64,000 nucleotides of DNA. It comes from Candidatus Melainabacteria bacterium (lineage in GTDB: Bacteria > Cyanobacteriota > Vampirovibrionia > Obscuribacterales > Obscuribacteraceae). The position numbers and the translations under genes were made by a program. Shown piece by piece: positions 1-8,982 of the stretch (position 1 is the stretch's first letter; each line of letters starts with the position of its first letter). The DNA is taken from positions 51,721-115,720 of the forward strand of contig DAIDIP010000008.1 of the NCBI GenBank assembly GCA_027451745.1, given 5' to 3'. The notes under the pieces are model-generated. The model saw only the letters and a program-made list of their open reading frames with translations. It was not told the DNA's origin and did not search any database.

Positions 1-239
1 GCTTTGGCAATTGTTTTAACAGGCTGACTCTGCGTACCAGGATTATTATCATTGCCACTACTGCTGCTTACATATATTTGCGTTGTCCCAACAGGAAAAT
101 TCATATAGCCATTTCTGTCAGTGGGGAAAGGCAAACTTGGTAAAGATTGAGCATTACATGGCGCGATGCTAGTAGTAATAAAGAAAATAAATGAAACAAG
201 TGCTTTAAATAAACTGTTTGGACTAATCCATATTTTCAT
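1..239 (-). CDS. Secreted beta-helix-type protein, N-terminal part (runs off the window)
   Basis: The minus strand is open from an ATG at 239 to the window edge, giving 79 residues. A hydrophobic signal peptide (ALVSFIFFITTSIAPCNA) is followed by IYVSSSSGNDNNPGTQSQP and VKTIAKA. The pattern 'YVS..GNDNNPGT...P.KTI.KA' is typical of the start of right-handed parallel beta-helix (pectate lyase-like/DUF1565) surface proteins. AAGAGG lies a few bases before the ATG and fits a ribosome site. The function is unknown because only the N-terminus is visible. Export is well supported; the beta-helix fold is inferred from one motif. It lies downstream of the TadG-like gene on the same strand. Confidence 0.6.
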   Translation of the reverse strand, partial: MKIWISPNSLFKALVSFIFFITTSIAPCNAQSLPSLPFPTDRNGYMNFPVGTTQIYVSSSSGNDNNPGTQSQPVKTIAK

Positions 240-348
240 ATAGCCTCTTAGGGGACCCGCAGTTGCTAATTTGTCAGCTCAGAGATAGCCACAAACTTTA
301 TTCCTAATGTTTTCATAATACCCAGGCTTCTTGTAAAATAAACCAATA

Positions 349-403
349 AAATAAACCAAAATAAAATAAAGTAATTCATTAATGCATGAATTAATGAATT
401 ACT
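349..403 (-). terminator. AT-rich hairpin after the TadG-like gene
   Basis: A perfect 14-bp inverted repeat (370-383 with 390-403, 6-nt loop) lies just after the minus-strand stop at 416. On that strand it is followed by a T-rich run (349-369). This is terminator geometry, but the stem is almost entirely A/T, so it may be weak or act as a processing or boundary element instead. Confidence 0.45.
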
Positions 404-415
404 AGTGAGCATTGA

Positions 416-2860
416 CTATCTTTGCAAAAAAGTCTTTTGCCGAGCAATAGAGGAGAAGCTTTCTTTCATCTCTTTAGCACTTGTACAAGCAAAATATTTG
501 CTGCCATAATGCGCAAGAGCTGCTAAACCATTATTATTTTCACCTAGAAATTTATCTAGATTCTCGTGTAGTTTTTTATCATTATCTAGATTCAGTCCAA
601 TTGTATAAACAGCGATACCATCGCTGTGGCAAGTTCCGGGTCCTGGACCTACAACAGCAGCAGCAGCTTTTGCTTCAACGCCCTCAATGCCATCGGTTGG
701 TTCACTAGCCATTATTAAAACTATTGCTTTATGCGCTGTTGGTCTGTTATGTAAATCAATTACAGTATCAGCAATGGAAACATCATAATTTTTAGAATGA
801 AACATTGCATAAGCTGTTTTCATAGCTTCCGAAACATCGCAGACAGATAAAGGTCGACAATTATATAAGCCATTAGCTCCTGCTCCTGTATAAGACCAGC
901 TATTAGTAGTGGTTTTGCTTACAGAATTTTGACTCAGACATTCAAAATAATTTTCATGATTAACATCCAGTGCTGTTCTTGGTATACGAAAACCACTGGT
1001 GTCCATTTGACTTGTACTTTTTTCAGTAACTTTGTTATCATTCAACCCTTGTTCTGTTGGTTTGCCACAAAAAAAGACTGGATTGCTGTAACTAGGTTCG
1101 CAGTATGCTGGGCAAAAAACATAGAAACTACGTTTATTAGGTGGATTAACAGAAGCATCAGGCATGGTACCTTCTGTCGTATCATAAGGATAGCGCCCTT
1201 TATCAAAAGAATTTTTGCTAGAAAATCCTACGAAACCAAATCTACAATTAGCCTCTTGGTGCAACAGTTGAAAAAATGCCTGATCAGTAGTACTAAGAAC
1301 GGTAGCAATAGGTTGAGAAAACATCATGGCTAATCGTTGATAAGCTTTTTGATATCCGTCTTGCAAACTATGTGGATCAATAGCGTAAACTTGTCCATCC
1401 ACTAAAACAGGTCTGTCCAAAAGAGCCATTTGAAAATTACTTACCCCTGTAGGTAAAACTGGTGTTCGCTCTAAATTACCTCTAGCAGCCTCCACTACTA
1501 CAGCAATATTAGGGAAGCTAAATGTTTTACCTCGTATATCCACGTCTGGTTCTTCTTGAGGAAAAGTATAAGTAAACGCAGAAAATTTGTCTGGTCCTTG
1601 CAAAGCCTGTTCGTACGGATATCTAATGAGTTGATGATCAGGGACAGCAGTAGCTGGATTAGCTATATTCACAACTAAATCAGTAAAAGTTTGCTCATCT
1701 ACTCCTGGATCATTACTAAAAATATCTTGCGATCCTCTTGGAGCAGCACACTGAGCATTGAGCATGATATTGTTGTCTTTTTGCCATGTTGTATCTGTGA
1801 AAGCGCATGGCAAAATAGAGCCCTGTGGAGGATTATTACCTAGCATATCCGTAACACCATCACCATTGCCACCTAAAGCAACACTTAAATCACAATTGCC
1901 AGGTGGCGTAGCATAATCCAGCGCTCTGTAATACGGTGGTTGTGCCGCTGGCCACAATTGATATTGCACTGATCCATCATAATGAGCATAATGAGAACGC
2001 AAGTAAGGAGCAAAACTAAGAGGATGCTTTATGCAGCCATTAGATTCATTAAACGCTTGATCAAGATTTTGTGGTGGCAAAGCATTAACAAAACAAGACA
2101 TTTTTGTTTTGTTTTTATTTTCGCCGCCTTTTAGATAATTATAGATTGTATGTGGACTGGTGCGACAAGGCAAACTAATGTATTGAATTATCCCGCAACC
2201 AGGCGTGGTTTTATTTATTTTGTTTGTCGCCCCTCGTGGATCATGTATCCATTCTCGACGAATAAATGTCACCACTGTTTGATCGTCCATAGCACAAGAT
2301 AAATCCATAGCAACAACTACATCTATTTTTGCTAGACCAGAAACCGAGCTTCCTGTAATCACTACCCCGGGCACATGTATCATTTTCAATATTGAAGCTT
2401 GATAGTTATAGGTAAGATAACAAATCATTTTTTTACAAGCTGGGTCAGGAACATCCAAATCAACACAATCACCTTGCTCATTTAGTAATGCAATAAGATA
2501 ACGTGTTTCACCACCTTTTAAATTTGCGCTTAATGAATCCATAGTTAATGCTTTACTAGCATCATTTATCAGGTTTCCAAGCACATAATTGTTATTAATC
2601 ATATTGCGCGCATAATCTGCCGCCTCATGGCGAGCTGCTATAAGCTTGCTGCATTTATTATCATCATCAGCGATATCCATACAAGAAAGCATAGTTGTGC
2701 CAGTTAATGCCGCTGAATCACTAATAGCCATCAGCTGCCTTTGGGCTATCTGCATTCTGTTTATCTCAAAAATAAATATAGTAAAATAAAGAAGCACACC
2801 TGCTAGTGCCAGAACAAGTCCTATCACAGCCTGTCCACGTTTGCGAAATTTTAATTTCAT
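416..2860 (-). CDS. TadG-like membrane-anchored protein with VWA-like segment
   Basis: An 814-residue protein. It starts with a short basic stretch and RGQAVIGLVLALAGVLLYFT, then an INRMQIAQRQL helix, the usual TadE/TadG arrangement (Flp/Tad pilus pseudopilin-like anchor). A von Willebrand A-like segment begins near residue 181 (VVVAMDLSCAMDD). Its metal site reads D186-L-S188-C-A190, so the third MIDAS position is Ala rather than Ser. The C-terminal half has VWA-like strands (KAIVLIMASEPTDG, GIAVYTIGLNLD). About 20 cysteines suggest disulfides outside the cytoplasm. TadG proteins contribute to Tad pilus assembly or surface adhesion; no other tad genes are visible here, so it may be an orphan. 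Family call fairly sure, role inferred. Confidence 0.65.
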   Translation of the reverse strand: MKLKFRKRGQAVIGLVLALAGVLLYFTIFIFEINRMQIAQRQLMAISDSAALTGTTMLSCMDIADDDNKCSKLIAARHEAADYARNMINNNYVLGNLINDASKALTMDSLSANLKGGETRYLIALLNEQGDCVDLDVPDPACKKMICYLTYNYQASILKMIHVPGVVITGSSVSGLAKIDVVVAMDLSCAMDDQTVVTFIRREWIHDPRGATNKINKTTPGCGIIQYISLPCRTSPHTIYNYLKGGENKNKTKMSCFVNALPPQNLDQAFNESNGCIKHPLSFAPYLRSHYAHYDGSVQYQLWPAAQPPYYRALDYATPPGNCDLSVALGGNGDGVTDMLGNNPPQGSILPCAFTDTTWQKDNNIMLNAQCAAPRGSQDIFSNDPGVDEQTFTDLVVNIANPATAVPDHQLIRYPYEQALQGPDKFSAFTYTFPQEEPDVDIRGKTFSFPNIAVVVEAARGNLERTPVLPTGVSNFQMALLDRPVLVDGQVYAIDPHSLQDGYQKAYQRLAMMFSQPIATVLSTTDQAFFQLLHQEANCRFGFVGFSSKNSFDKGRYPYDTTEGTMPDASVNPPNKRSFYVFCPAYCEPSYSNPVFFCGKPTEQGLNDNKVTEKSTSQMDTSGFRIPRTALDVNHENYFECLSQNSVSKTTTNSWSYTGAGANGLYNCRPLSVCDVSEAMKTAYAMFHSKNYDVSIADTVIDLHNRPTAHKAIVLIMASEPTDGIEGVEAKAAAAVVGPGPGTCHSDGIAVYTIGLNLDNDKKLHENLDKFLGENNNGLAALAHYGSKYFACTSAKEMKESFSSIARQKTFLQR

Positions 2861-2951
2861 AGCACCTGTAATATCTATACAGCCAAGTTAAATCTATTAT
2901 AACGACCGGTTAATGATCTTGCTAGTAGTTAGTTGCACTGATACTGCATCA

Positions 2952-3290
2952 TTATTTTGAACGTAGTGAACCATTAATGCCATATTTCCAATTGAACACA
3001 ACCGGATCCTCATTGAGTTCAGTCACATATTGTTTTATGCGTGAGGTCAGCTCTGTCTTTGAGTTAACACGGATATGGCGCAAAACTGTGAGGACCATTT
3101 TTGAGAAGAAAACCTCAATAAGGTTAAGCCATGAGCAATGCTTAGGCGTAAAAGCGAACTCGAATTGATCTGGAACAGTGTTTAGAAAATCCTGCGTTTC
3201 CTTAGAGATGTGAGCAGAATGGTTATCCAGGATAATTCGGATTTTTGCGAGCTTTGGATACGCCTTGTCGACTTGTTTAAGGATTTTCAC
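2952..3290 (-). pseudogene. IS630-family transposase remnant (C-terminal part)
   Basis: Only about 112 residues remain of a transposase normally about 330-350 long. The remnant keeps IRIILDNHSAHISKET (the second catalytic Asp region, DNHSAH) and FTPKHCSWLNLIEVFFSKM, whose Glu is the third acidic residue of the DDE triad. The N-terminal helix-turn-helix and first Asp are missing. The fragment abuts the clpB 3' end with a gap of about 20 bp, and no clear terminal inverted repeat is visible. The GTG at 3290 is only the first in-frame start and probably has no meaning. It cannot be active alone. Confidence 0.8.
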
Positions 3291-3309
3291 TTGCCTTCGC
3301 AGGTAAACT

Positions 3310-5955
3310 TTAAACTATCATCAGGACATCCTGTTTTTTAAAAACCAGCCTCTCTCCGTCAGAATCTACGGCAATATTATCTCCGTCTCTAAACTCACCT
3401 TCCAGCAGTTTTAAGGCCAAAGGATTTTCTATGTCCTTGGTGATTAATCTTTTTAATGGACGTGCACCAAATACAGGGTCATAACCTGTACGTGCCAAAT
3501 AATCACGTGCCGCTTCTGTAGGCAATAAAACGATCTTGCGCTCTTCCAAGCGACGATTTAAATAACTGAGTTGTACATCAACTATTTTCTTCAATTGTTC
3601 AGCAGTTAAAGCATGGAACACTACTGTTTCATCAATACGATTGAGAAATTCCGGTCTGAAATGTTCTCGCAATGCAGATAGCACTTTTTCTTTCATTACC
3701 GGATAACCAGAGTCTCCATCAACAGTCGACTTTACTTGATAATCCAAAATATATTGACTGCCAATATTGGAGGTCATGATTAATACAGTATTTTTGAAAT
3801 CAACAGTTCTACCTTTTGAATCAGTCAAATGTCCTTCATCTAGTACTTGCAAAAGTACGTTGAAAACGTCGCTATGCGCCTTTTCAATTTCATCAAATAG
3901 TACACACGAATATGCTCGTCTGCGAACAGCTTCAGTTAATTGTCCGCCTTCATCATAACCAATATATCCAGGTGGGGCACCTATTAAGCGGGCCACAGTA
4001 TGACGTTCTTGATATTCAGACATGTCAATTCGAATAATAGCTTGTTCATCATCAAATAAAAATTCAGCTAATGCTTTTGCTAATTCTGTCTTTCCTACAC
4101 CAGTAGGTCCTAAGAATAAGAAGCTTCCTATAGGTCTATTTGGATCTTTTAACCCAGCACGAGCTCTGCGTACAGCACTAGAAACAACTTCAATAGCTTC
4201 ATCTTGACCAATCACACGTTGATGCAAATGTTCTTCTAAATGCAATAACTTTTGCACTTCGCCTTCTAGAAGCTTAGTCACTGGAATATGTGTCCATTTG
4301 GAGACTATTTCTGCTATATCTTGTTCATCAACTTCTTCTTTTATCAATCTAGAAACATTCTTTTTACCGTTTTTTGAAAGAAAAGATTCTTCTTCTTTTG
4401 TTAGCTTTTTTTCTAATTCAATCAACTTGCCATATTTAAGCTCAGCGGCTTTTTGCAAATCAGTAGCCCGTTCTGCTTGTTCAATTTGATGTTTTGTTGC
4501 TTCAATTTCAGCTTTTATTGTTTGTACATGACCCAAAACTTCCTTTTCTGATTGCCATTGAGCCCGCAAAATATCAGCTTGTTCTTTTATGTCAGCTATT
4601 TCTTTTTCCAGTCTTTGCAAGCGCTCTTTAGAAGCAGGATCTGTTTCTTTGCGCAGGGCTTCTCTTTCAATCTCTAATTGAATGCGGCGTCTTTCTAATT
4701 CATCCAAATCTGATGGCATAGAATCAATTTCAATACGCATTTTTGCTGCCGCTTCATCAACTAAGTCAATTGCTTTATCTGGCAAAAAACGATCGGTTAT
4801 ATACCTATGTGAAAGAACGGCTGCACTAACCAATGCAGCATCTTTAATTCTCACACCATGATGGACTTCATATCTTTCTTTCAATCCACGCAAAATAGAA
4901 ATTGTATCTTCTACTGTTGGTTCTTCTACTAAAACAGTTTGAAAACGACGTTCCAAAGCCGGGTCTTTTTCAATATGCTTACGATATTCATCCAAAGTGG
5001 TGGCGCCAATACAATGCAATTCGCCGCGTGCTAATGGCGGCTTAAGTAAATTGCCAGCATCCATTGCCCCTTCACCACCAGAACCAGCACCCACAACTGT
5101 GTGCAATTCATCTATAAATAAAATGATATTTCCTTGGGCTTCAATTACTTCTTTAAGAACTGCTTTTAGTCGTTCTTCAAATTCACCACGATATTTTGCC
5201 CCGGCAATCAAAGAACCCATATCAAGAGTAATTAATCGCTTGTCTTTAAGTCCTTCTGGAACGTCCCCGCGTGTAATTCTAGAAGCCAACCCTTCTACAA
5301 TAGCTGTTTTTCCAACACCTGGTTCACCAACTAAAACAGGGTTGTTTTTTGTTCGACGACTAAGAACTTGCATTACCCGTCTAATTTCTTCGTCTCGTCC
5401 AATAACCGGATCTAATTTACCTTGTTGTGCTAATTGAGTTAAATCACGCCCGTATCGAGCTAAGGCTTCATATGTTGCTTCTGGATCCTGGCTTGTCACG
5501 CGCTGATTACCTCTAATAGCTGTAAGAGCTTGCAAAATACGCTCACGATTAACACCGAATTGTTTAAGTATTGTGCCAGCATGACTTTTGCTTTCATCAC
5601 AAAGGGCCATCATAAGATGTTCAACACTTATATACTGATCTTTTAGTCTGTCGGCTTCTTGTTTAGCTGTTTCAAAAGCTGACATCAATTTATTAGAAAC
5701 AAGTATTTCGTCTTTATTCGATGCCATACTTGAACTTTTTGGCTGGCGAGCCAAATATTTTTCTATTTCTTCAATTACTAAATTGGTATCTACATCCAGT
5801 TTTTTTAGAATACGTGTAGCCATACCATCGCTTTGTTCAAGCAATGCCAAAAGTAAATGCTCAGGTGTTACTTCTCTTTGACCATAACGAGAAGTAATCT
5901 CACGACAACTCGTAATTGCTTCTTGTGCTTTACTAGTAAATTTTTCTAGATTCAT
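3310..5955 (-). CDS. clpB: ATP-dependent chaperone ClpB
   Basis: An 881-residue Hsp100 disaggregase, the normal family length. It has the Clp N-domain (about 1-145), a first AAA+ module with Walker A GEPGVGKT (about 205) and [12 protein letters not shown], a middle coiled-coil (about 400-530, many E/K/R heptads), and a second AAA+ module with [19 protein letters not shown] and FDEIEKAH. There is no ClpP-binding IGF loop, which separates it from ClpA/C. ClpB threads aggregated proteins through its hexamer pore together with DnaK in the cytoplasm. GAGG lies 7 nt before the ATG. No CIRCE element was seen upstream, so heat-shock control is not evident. The gene looks intact although an IS remnant touches its 3' side. 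Confidence 0.97.
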   Translation of the reverse strand: MNLEKFTSKAQEAITSCREITSRYGQREVTPEHLLLALLEQSDGMATRILKKLDVDTNLVIEEIEKYLARQPKSSSMASNKDEILVSNKLMSAFETAKQEADRLKDQYISVEHLMMALCDESKSHAGTILKQFGVNRERILQALTAIRGNQRVTSQDPEATYEALARYGRDLTQLAQQGKLDPVIGRDEEIRRVMQVLSRRTKNNPVLVGEPGVGKTAIVEGLASRITRGDVPEGLKDKRLITLDMGSLIAGAKYRGEFEERLKAVLKEVIEAQGNIILFIDELHTVVGAGSGGEGAMDAGNLLKPPLARGELHCIGATTLDEYRKHIEKDPALERRFQTVLVEEPTVEDTISILRGLKERYEVHHGVRIKDAALVSAAVLSHRYITDRFLPDKAIDLVDEAAAKMRIEIDSMPSDLDELERRRIQLEIEREALRKETDPASKERLQRLEKEIADIKEQADILRAQWQSEKEVLGHVQTIKAEIEATKHQIEQAERATDLQKAAELKYGKLIELEKKLTKEEESFLSKNGKKNVSRLIKEEVDEQDIAEIVSKWTHIPVTKLLEGEVQKLLHLEEHLHQRVIGQDEAIEVVSSAVRRARAGLKDPNRPIGSFLFLGPTGVGKTELAKALAEFLFDDEQAIIRIDMSEYQERHTVARLIGAPPGYIGYDEGGQLTEAVRRRAYSCVLFDEIEKAHSDVFNVLLQVLDEGHLTDSKGRTVDFKNTVLIMTSNIGSQYILDYQVKSTVDGDSGYPVMKEKVLSALREHFRPEFLNRIDETVVFHALTAEQLKKIVDVQLSYLNRRLEERKIVLLPTEAARDYLARTGYDPVFGARPLKRLITKDIENPLALKLLEGEFRDGDNIAVDSDGERLVFKKQDVLMIV

Positions 5956-6209
5956 TTTGCAACCTCGAGTTGTCCAATAAAAATTATCCCAAGCTCTTAA
6001 ACTATTATCAGCACGAATGTTATAGCGCCCTAATTTTTATACATTTTGTTAACGACTATCTTAGAGCATATACTTTTCTTGCAAAGATTTTTTTGCTATG
6101 GCATACGTCGTTTGCCAATAGACTGTTTATACCTGGTTACAAAGAAGCTGTATCTAATTGAACTTTATAGCTTCTTTGCTATCGTAATAGCCCAACAGGA
6201 AGCGAACAT

Positions 6210-7388
6210 ATGCTCAAAAGAGCGACAATTACCCTTTCCGCCTCATTAATGCTCAGCAGTTTGCTGGGCTTGCCTATAAGTGCCGCCAGCAACATTAAAA
6301 ATGAACCCAAAGCAGCAAAAAATACTGCTTCTCCAACAATTCAGCTTCCAAATCAACTTTCCACCAATAAATCGCCTTCTACAGCAAATGCAAGTACTCA
6401 TTTGCTACAAGGTTCTGTAATTGAAACAGTTAAACCGTCTCCTCTACTGTACGGAAATCTTCAAACTATGCCCAAAGGGAGCAAATTAAATCTCTCAGTC
6501 ATGGGCAGTTTAAACTCACAATTAAGCAAAGTTGGCGACGATGTTTTTGCCAAAGTAATGTTGGACGTCAATAGCGGGGATAAAGTACTTCTGCCTGGCG
6601 GTTGGTTTATGCACGGTACGGTAACTGAAATGGCTACCCAAAAACGATTAGGACGGGACGGTTATGTGACGGTCGAATTCGATAAATTAATTAGCCCAGA
6701 TGGAGATATAGATTTACCCTTCAAAACCAAATTTTCCACTAAGGATAACGAGCTTAAAGCCATTACTAAAACAGTACTTATTGACAGTGGATACATGGCT
6801 TTAGGAGCTACAGGGGGCAGTATACTTTCAGTTCAATTAACCGGTATTCCCATGGCTATAGCTACTCATGGCATTTCTGTAGGAGCAGGAGCAGCCTTAG
6901 GTGGTGGCTTAGGATTAATTGGTGCTCTCAAGCGCAAAGGTAAAATAGCCTCTTTTTTACCAGGCGATGAGCTTAGCATTACTACAGCTGAACCCATTGT
7001 TTTACCCGGCTTTGATGCCCGTTTTATTCCATCAGGACAAAGTCCAAAGACTCTCCCCAATCTAAAGTTAAAAGCAAACACCTATACTTTCACTAAAGAT
7101 CCCTTCGGTGACAAGCTCTCTAAGCAACTACTTTTGTCTATAACAGTAAACAATGATACCGATAAAGAAATTAGCCTTTTTGACCTAGCAGTAATTTCAG
7201 ATCGGGGACAACGGTACTATCCTTCTTTAACAGTTGATGGCTTACAAACGTTAAAAACCAAGGCCAAACCTCATTCTTCTATCACTGCAAACCTTGCATT
7301 TAATGTAGGAAATAGCAAACACAAATACTGTCTTATTCTTTTAGACAAGTTAAATCGTGAAGAAATAGCTCGTTGCCAGATAAATTAA
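6210..7388 (+). CDS. Exported protein of unknown function
   Basis: A 392-residue protein with a clear signal peptide (ITLSASLMLSSLLGLPISAAS), a Ser/Thr/Asn-rich linker (about 28-75), and a central beta-rich part. The central part contains GDDVFAKVMLDVNSGDKVLLPGGWFM-type strands; the pattern 'GDxVxAxV...G....LPxGxxxxGxV' recalls exported proteins with VirB10/TrbI-like beta segments, but I would not assign that family. A Gly-rich hydrophobic stretch (about 200-240, AGAALGGGLGLIGALKRKGK) may insert into a membrane. The C-terminal part (300-392) reads like a small beta-sandwich. AGGAAG precedes the ATG. It is divergent from clpB and appears monocistronic. Export is likely; function is unknown. 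Confidence 0.75.
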   Translation: MLKRATITLSASLMLSSLLGLPISAASNIKNEPKAAKNTASPTIQLPNQLSTNKSPSTANASTHLLQGSVIETVKPSPLLYGNLQTMPKGSKLNLSVMGSLNSQLSKVGDDVFAKVMLDVNSGDKVLLPGGWFMHGTVTEMATQKRLGRDGYVTVEFDKLISPDGDIDLPFKTKFSTKDNELKAITKTVLIDSGYMALGATGGSILSVQLTGIPMAIATHGISVGAGAALGGGLGLIGALKRKGKIASFLPGDELSITTAEPIVLPGFDARFIPSGQSPKTLPNLKLKANTYTFTKDPFGDKLSKQLLLSITVNNDTDKEISLFDLAVISDRGQRYYPSLTVDGLQTLKTKAKPHSSITANLAFNVGNSKHKYCLILLDKLNREEIARCQIN

Positions 7389-7538
7389 ACTTGCGGATAT
7401 TCCCATGAAGTACCTAGTATAAATTGCTAATTCGCGTTAATATACTCAGGACAAAGTAATTAAACATTTAAGCAGGCTTGGCACCGGGCGAGCTTCTTAT
7501 GAGTTAATCAATGTTTCGGTAGGATCTCTGGAAAAACT

Positions 7539-8216
7539 ATGAAGGCGCATATATTTCACGTTCTTGAAAGTATTCATGGACAGCATCGTGCGCGCCAGGG
7601 TGAAGTACATCTTAGAACTCTTCAAGCTCAGAATGTACAACTGGAGCGTTCTTTGAAAGATAAAGACGCTGAAATAGATCTTTTGCAGAACAAAATAAAA
7701 GATCTGGAAGCTCAGTTAGACGAGATGATGGACACTGATAGCTTAACTGGATTACCTAATCGTGAGTCTTTTAAACACCATTTGCTTCATTCAATTAAAA
7801 GAGCTTTGAGACTTGGTTATTCGCTTTCTGTCTTAGTTCTAGACATCGATCATTTGCGCGATATCAACAAAGAGTATGGACAAGAAAGTGGCGATTTAGT
7901 GCTTACCAAAGCAGCTAAAATTCTCCGTACTTCTGTACGCGAAGTAGATATGGCTGCGCGTTGGGACGGGGATGAATTAATTGCCGTTCTGCACGAAACT
8001 GATGCTGAAGGAGCAAGTCTCGTAGCACAACGAATTCAGAAAAGAGTTTTAAACTTAGATCTTACTGATAAGAAAACTGGACGAAAATTAAAAGCAAGTG
8101 TTTCAGTAGGCGTAGCAGGTTACACACCCTGTTGCGGAGAAGCACACGATTTGATTGCCGAAGCAAGAGAAGCTCTTGCTTCAGTAAAAAAAAGCAGCCC
8201 CAGCTCCGTTAGTTAA
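7539..8216 (+). CDS. GGDEF-domain protein with degenerate active-site motif
   Basis: A 225-residue soluble protein: N-terminal coiled coil (about 20-65) and one GGDEF domain (66-220). DTDSLTGLPNRESF and LDIDHLRDIN match the start and metal/nucleotide-binding strand of diguanylate cyclases. The signature loop reads DGDEL (143-147) instead of GGDEF, with the first Gly and the Phe replaced. R134-E-V-D137, five residues upstream, fits the RxxD inhibitory c-di-GMP site. In known cyclases a change of the first Gly usually abolishes or alters activity, so this may be a c-di-GMP-binding or dimerising protein rather than an active cyclase. There is no sensory domain or membrane segment. It appears to be a single gene. 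Confidence 0.85.
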   Translation: MKAHIFHVLESIHGQHRARQGEVHLRTLQAQNVQLERSLKDKDAEIDLLQNKIKDLEAQLDEMMDTDSLTGLPNRESFKHHLLHSIKRALRLGYSLSVLVLDIDHLRDINKEYGQESGDLVLTKAAKILRTSVREVDMAARWDGDELIAVLHETDAEGASLVAQRIQKRVLNLDLTDKKTGRKLKASVSVGVAGYTPCCGEAHDLIAEAREALASVKKSSPSSVS

Positions 8217-8249
8217 ATTACATTTGCCGCACAAAAGGTTTTCTTCAGC

Positions 8250-8900
8250 TTAGATTCGCACAATAACTTTTTCTTTTGGAAAGCGCACCTTTGGCAAATT
8301 AGCTTTTTGATCTTCTGCTGAACGATAACCCATCGCACACACAACAACGCTATGGCATCCGGATTTATCTAAACCCAAAATACGATCGTAGTCTTTTTTA
8401 GAAAAACCTTCCATTGGGCACGTGTCTATATCTAGCATTGAAGCAGCTGTCATTAAATTACCCAGAGCTATATAACACTGCATAGACATCCATTCGGCTG
8501 TTTGTGCTTCATTCATGCCTTTTTGCATTCTCAACATCATTTCGTGTTCGCGCGCAAATTCTTTTGCCGAAAGTCCGTGAACTGAAGCTGTAAAGTCAAC
8601 AAATTCATTTATATATTCAGCAGTTAATTTATCCGGTCTACAAATAACTACTACATGCGAACAGTCTTTGACTTGTTTTTGCCCATACGAAGCTGCCACT
8701 AATTCTTCTTTGATTTTTGCATCTGTAACTACAACAAATTTCCACGTTTGCAGTCCCCAGCTTGATGGGGTAAGAATCAAAGCCTTTTCAACAGTATCCC
8801 AAGTAGCGCTATCAATTTTTTTATTAGTATCAAATTTTTGGGTTGCGTAACGCCACTCCAGTTTTGACAAAACCGCCAAATTTTTATCTGTAAGCATCAT
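8250..8900 (-). CDS. Nitroreductase-family NAD(P)H:FMN oxidoreductase
   Basis: A 216-residue NfsB-like flavoprotein. The N-terminal WRYATQKFD and TPSSWGLQTWKFVVV match the FMN-phosphate binding start of the family. MQCYIALGNLMTAASMLDIDTCPMEGF is the central dimer helix region, and the C-terminal RFPKEKVI is typical. Such enzymes reduce nitroaromatics, quinones or flavins in the cytoplasm with NAD(P)H; the natural substrate cannot be told from sequence. Start chosen at the first of two adjacent ATGs, with GGGTGGG upstream. It is separated from the metal ATPase gene by about 80 bp and lies on the same strand, so co-transcription is possible. Confidence 0.88.
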   Translation of the reverse strand: MMLTDKNLAVLSKLEWRYATQKFDTNKKIDSATWDTVEKALILTPSSWGLQTWKFVVVTDAKIKEELVAASYGQKQVKDCSHVVVICRPDKLTAEYINEFVDFTASVHGLSAKEFAREHEMMLRMQKGMNEAQTAEWMSMQCYIALGNLMTAASMLDIDTCPMEGFSKKDYDRILGLDKSGCHSVVVCAMGYRSAEDQKANLPKVRFPKEKVIVRI

Positions 8901-8982
8901 GATTACCCACCCTTTGCCAAATCAAAAACAATATATAGCCCCGAATTATACAATAAAAATACTGGCAACCATCCAGCTTTTA

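Noticed and set aside
2952..3290. Active IS630 element
   Set aside because: Two thirds of the transposase and the terminal repeats are missing.
4997..5437. 146-codon plus-strand frame inside clpB
   Set aside because: It is antisense to the first AAA+ module of clpB and has no protein-like features or ribosome site.
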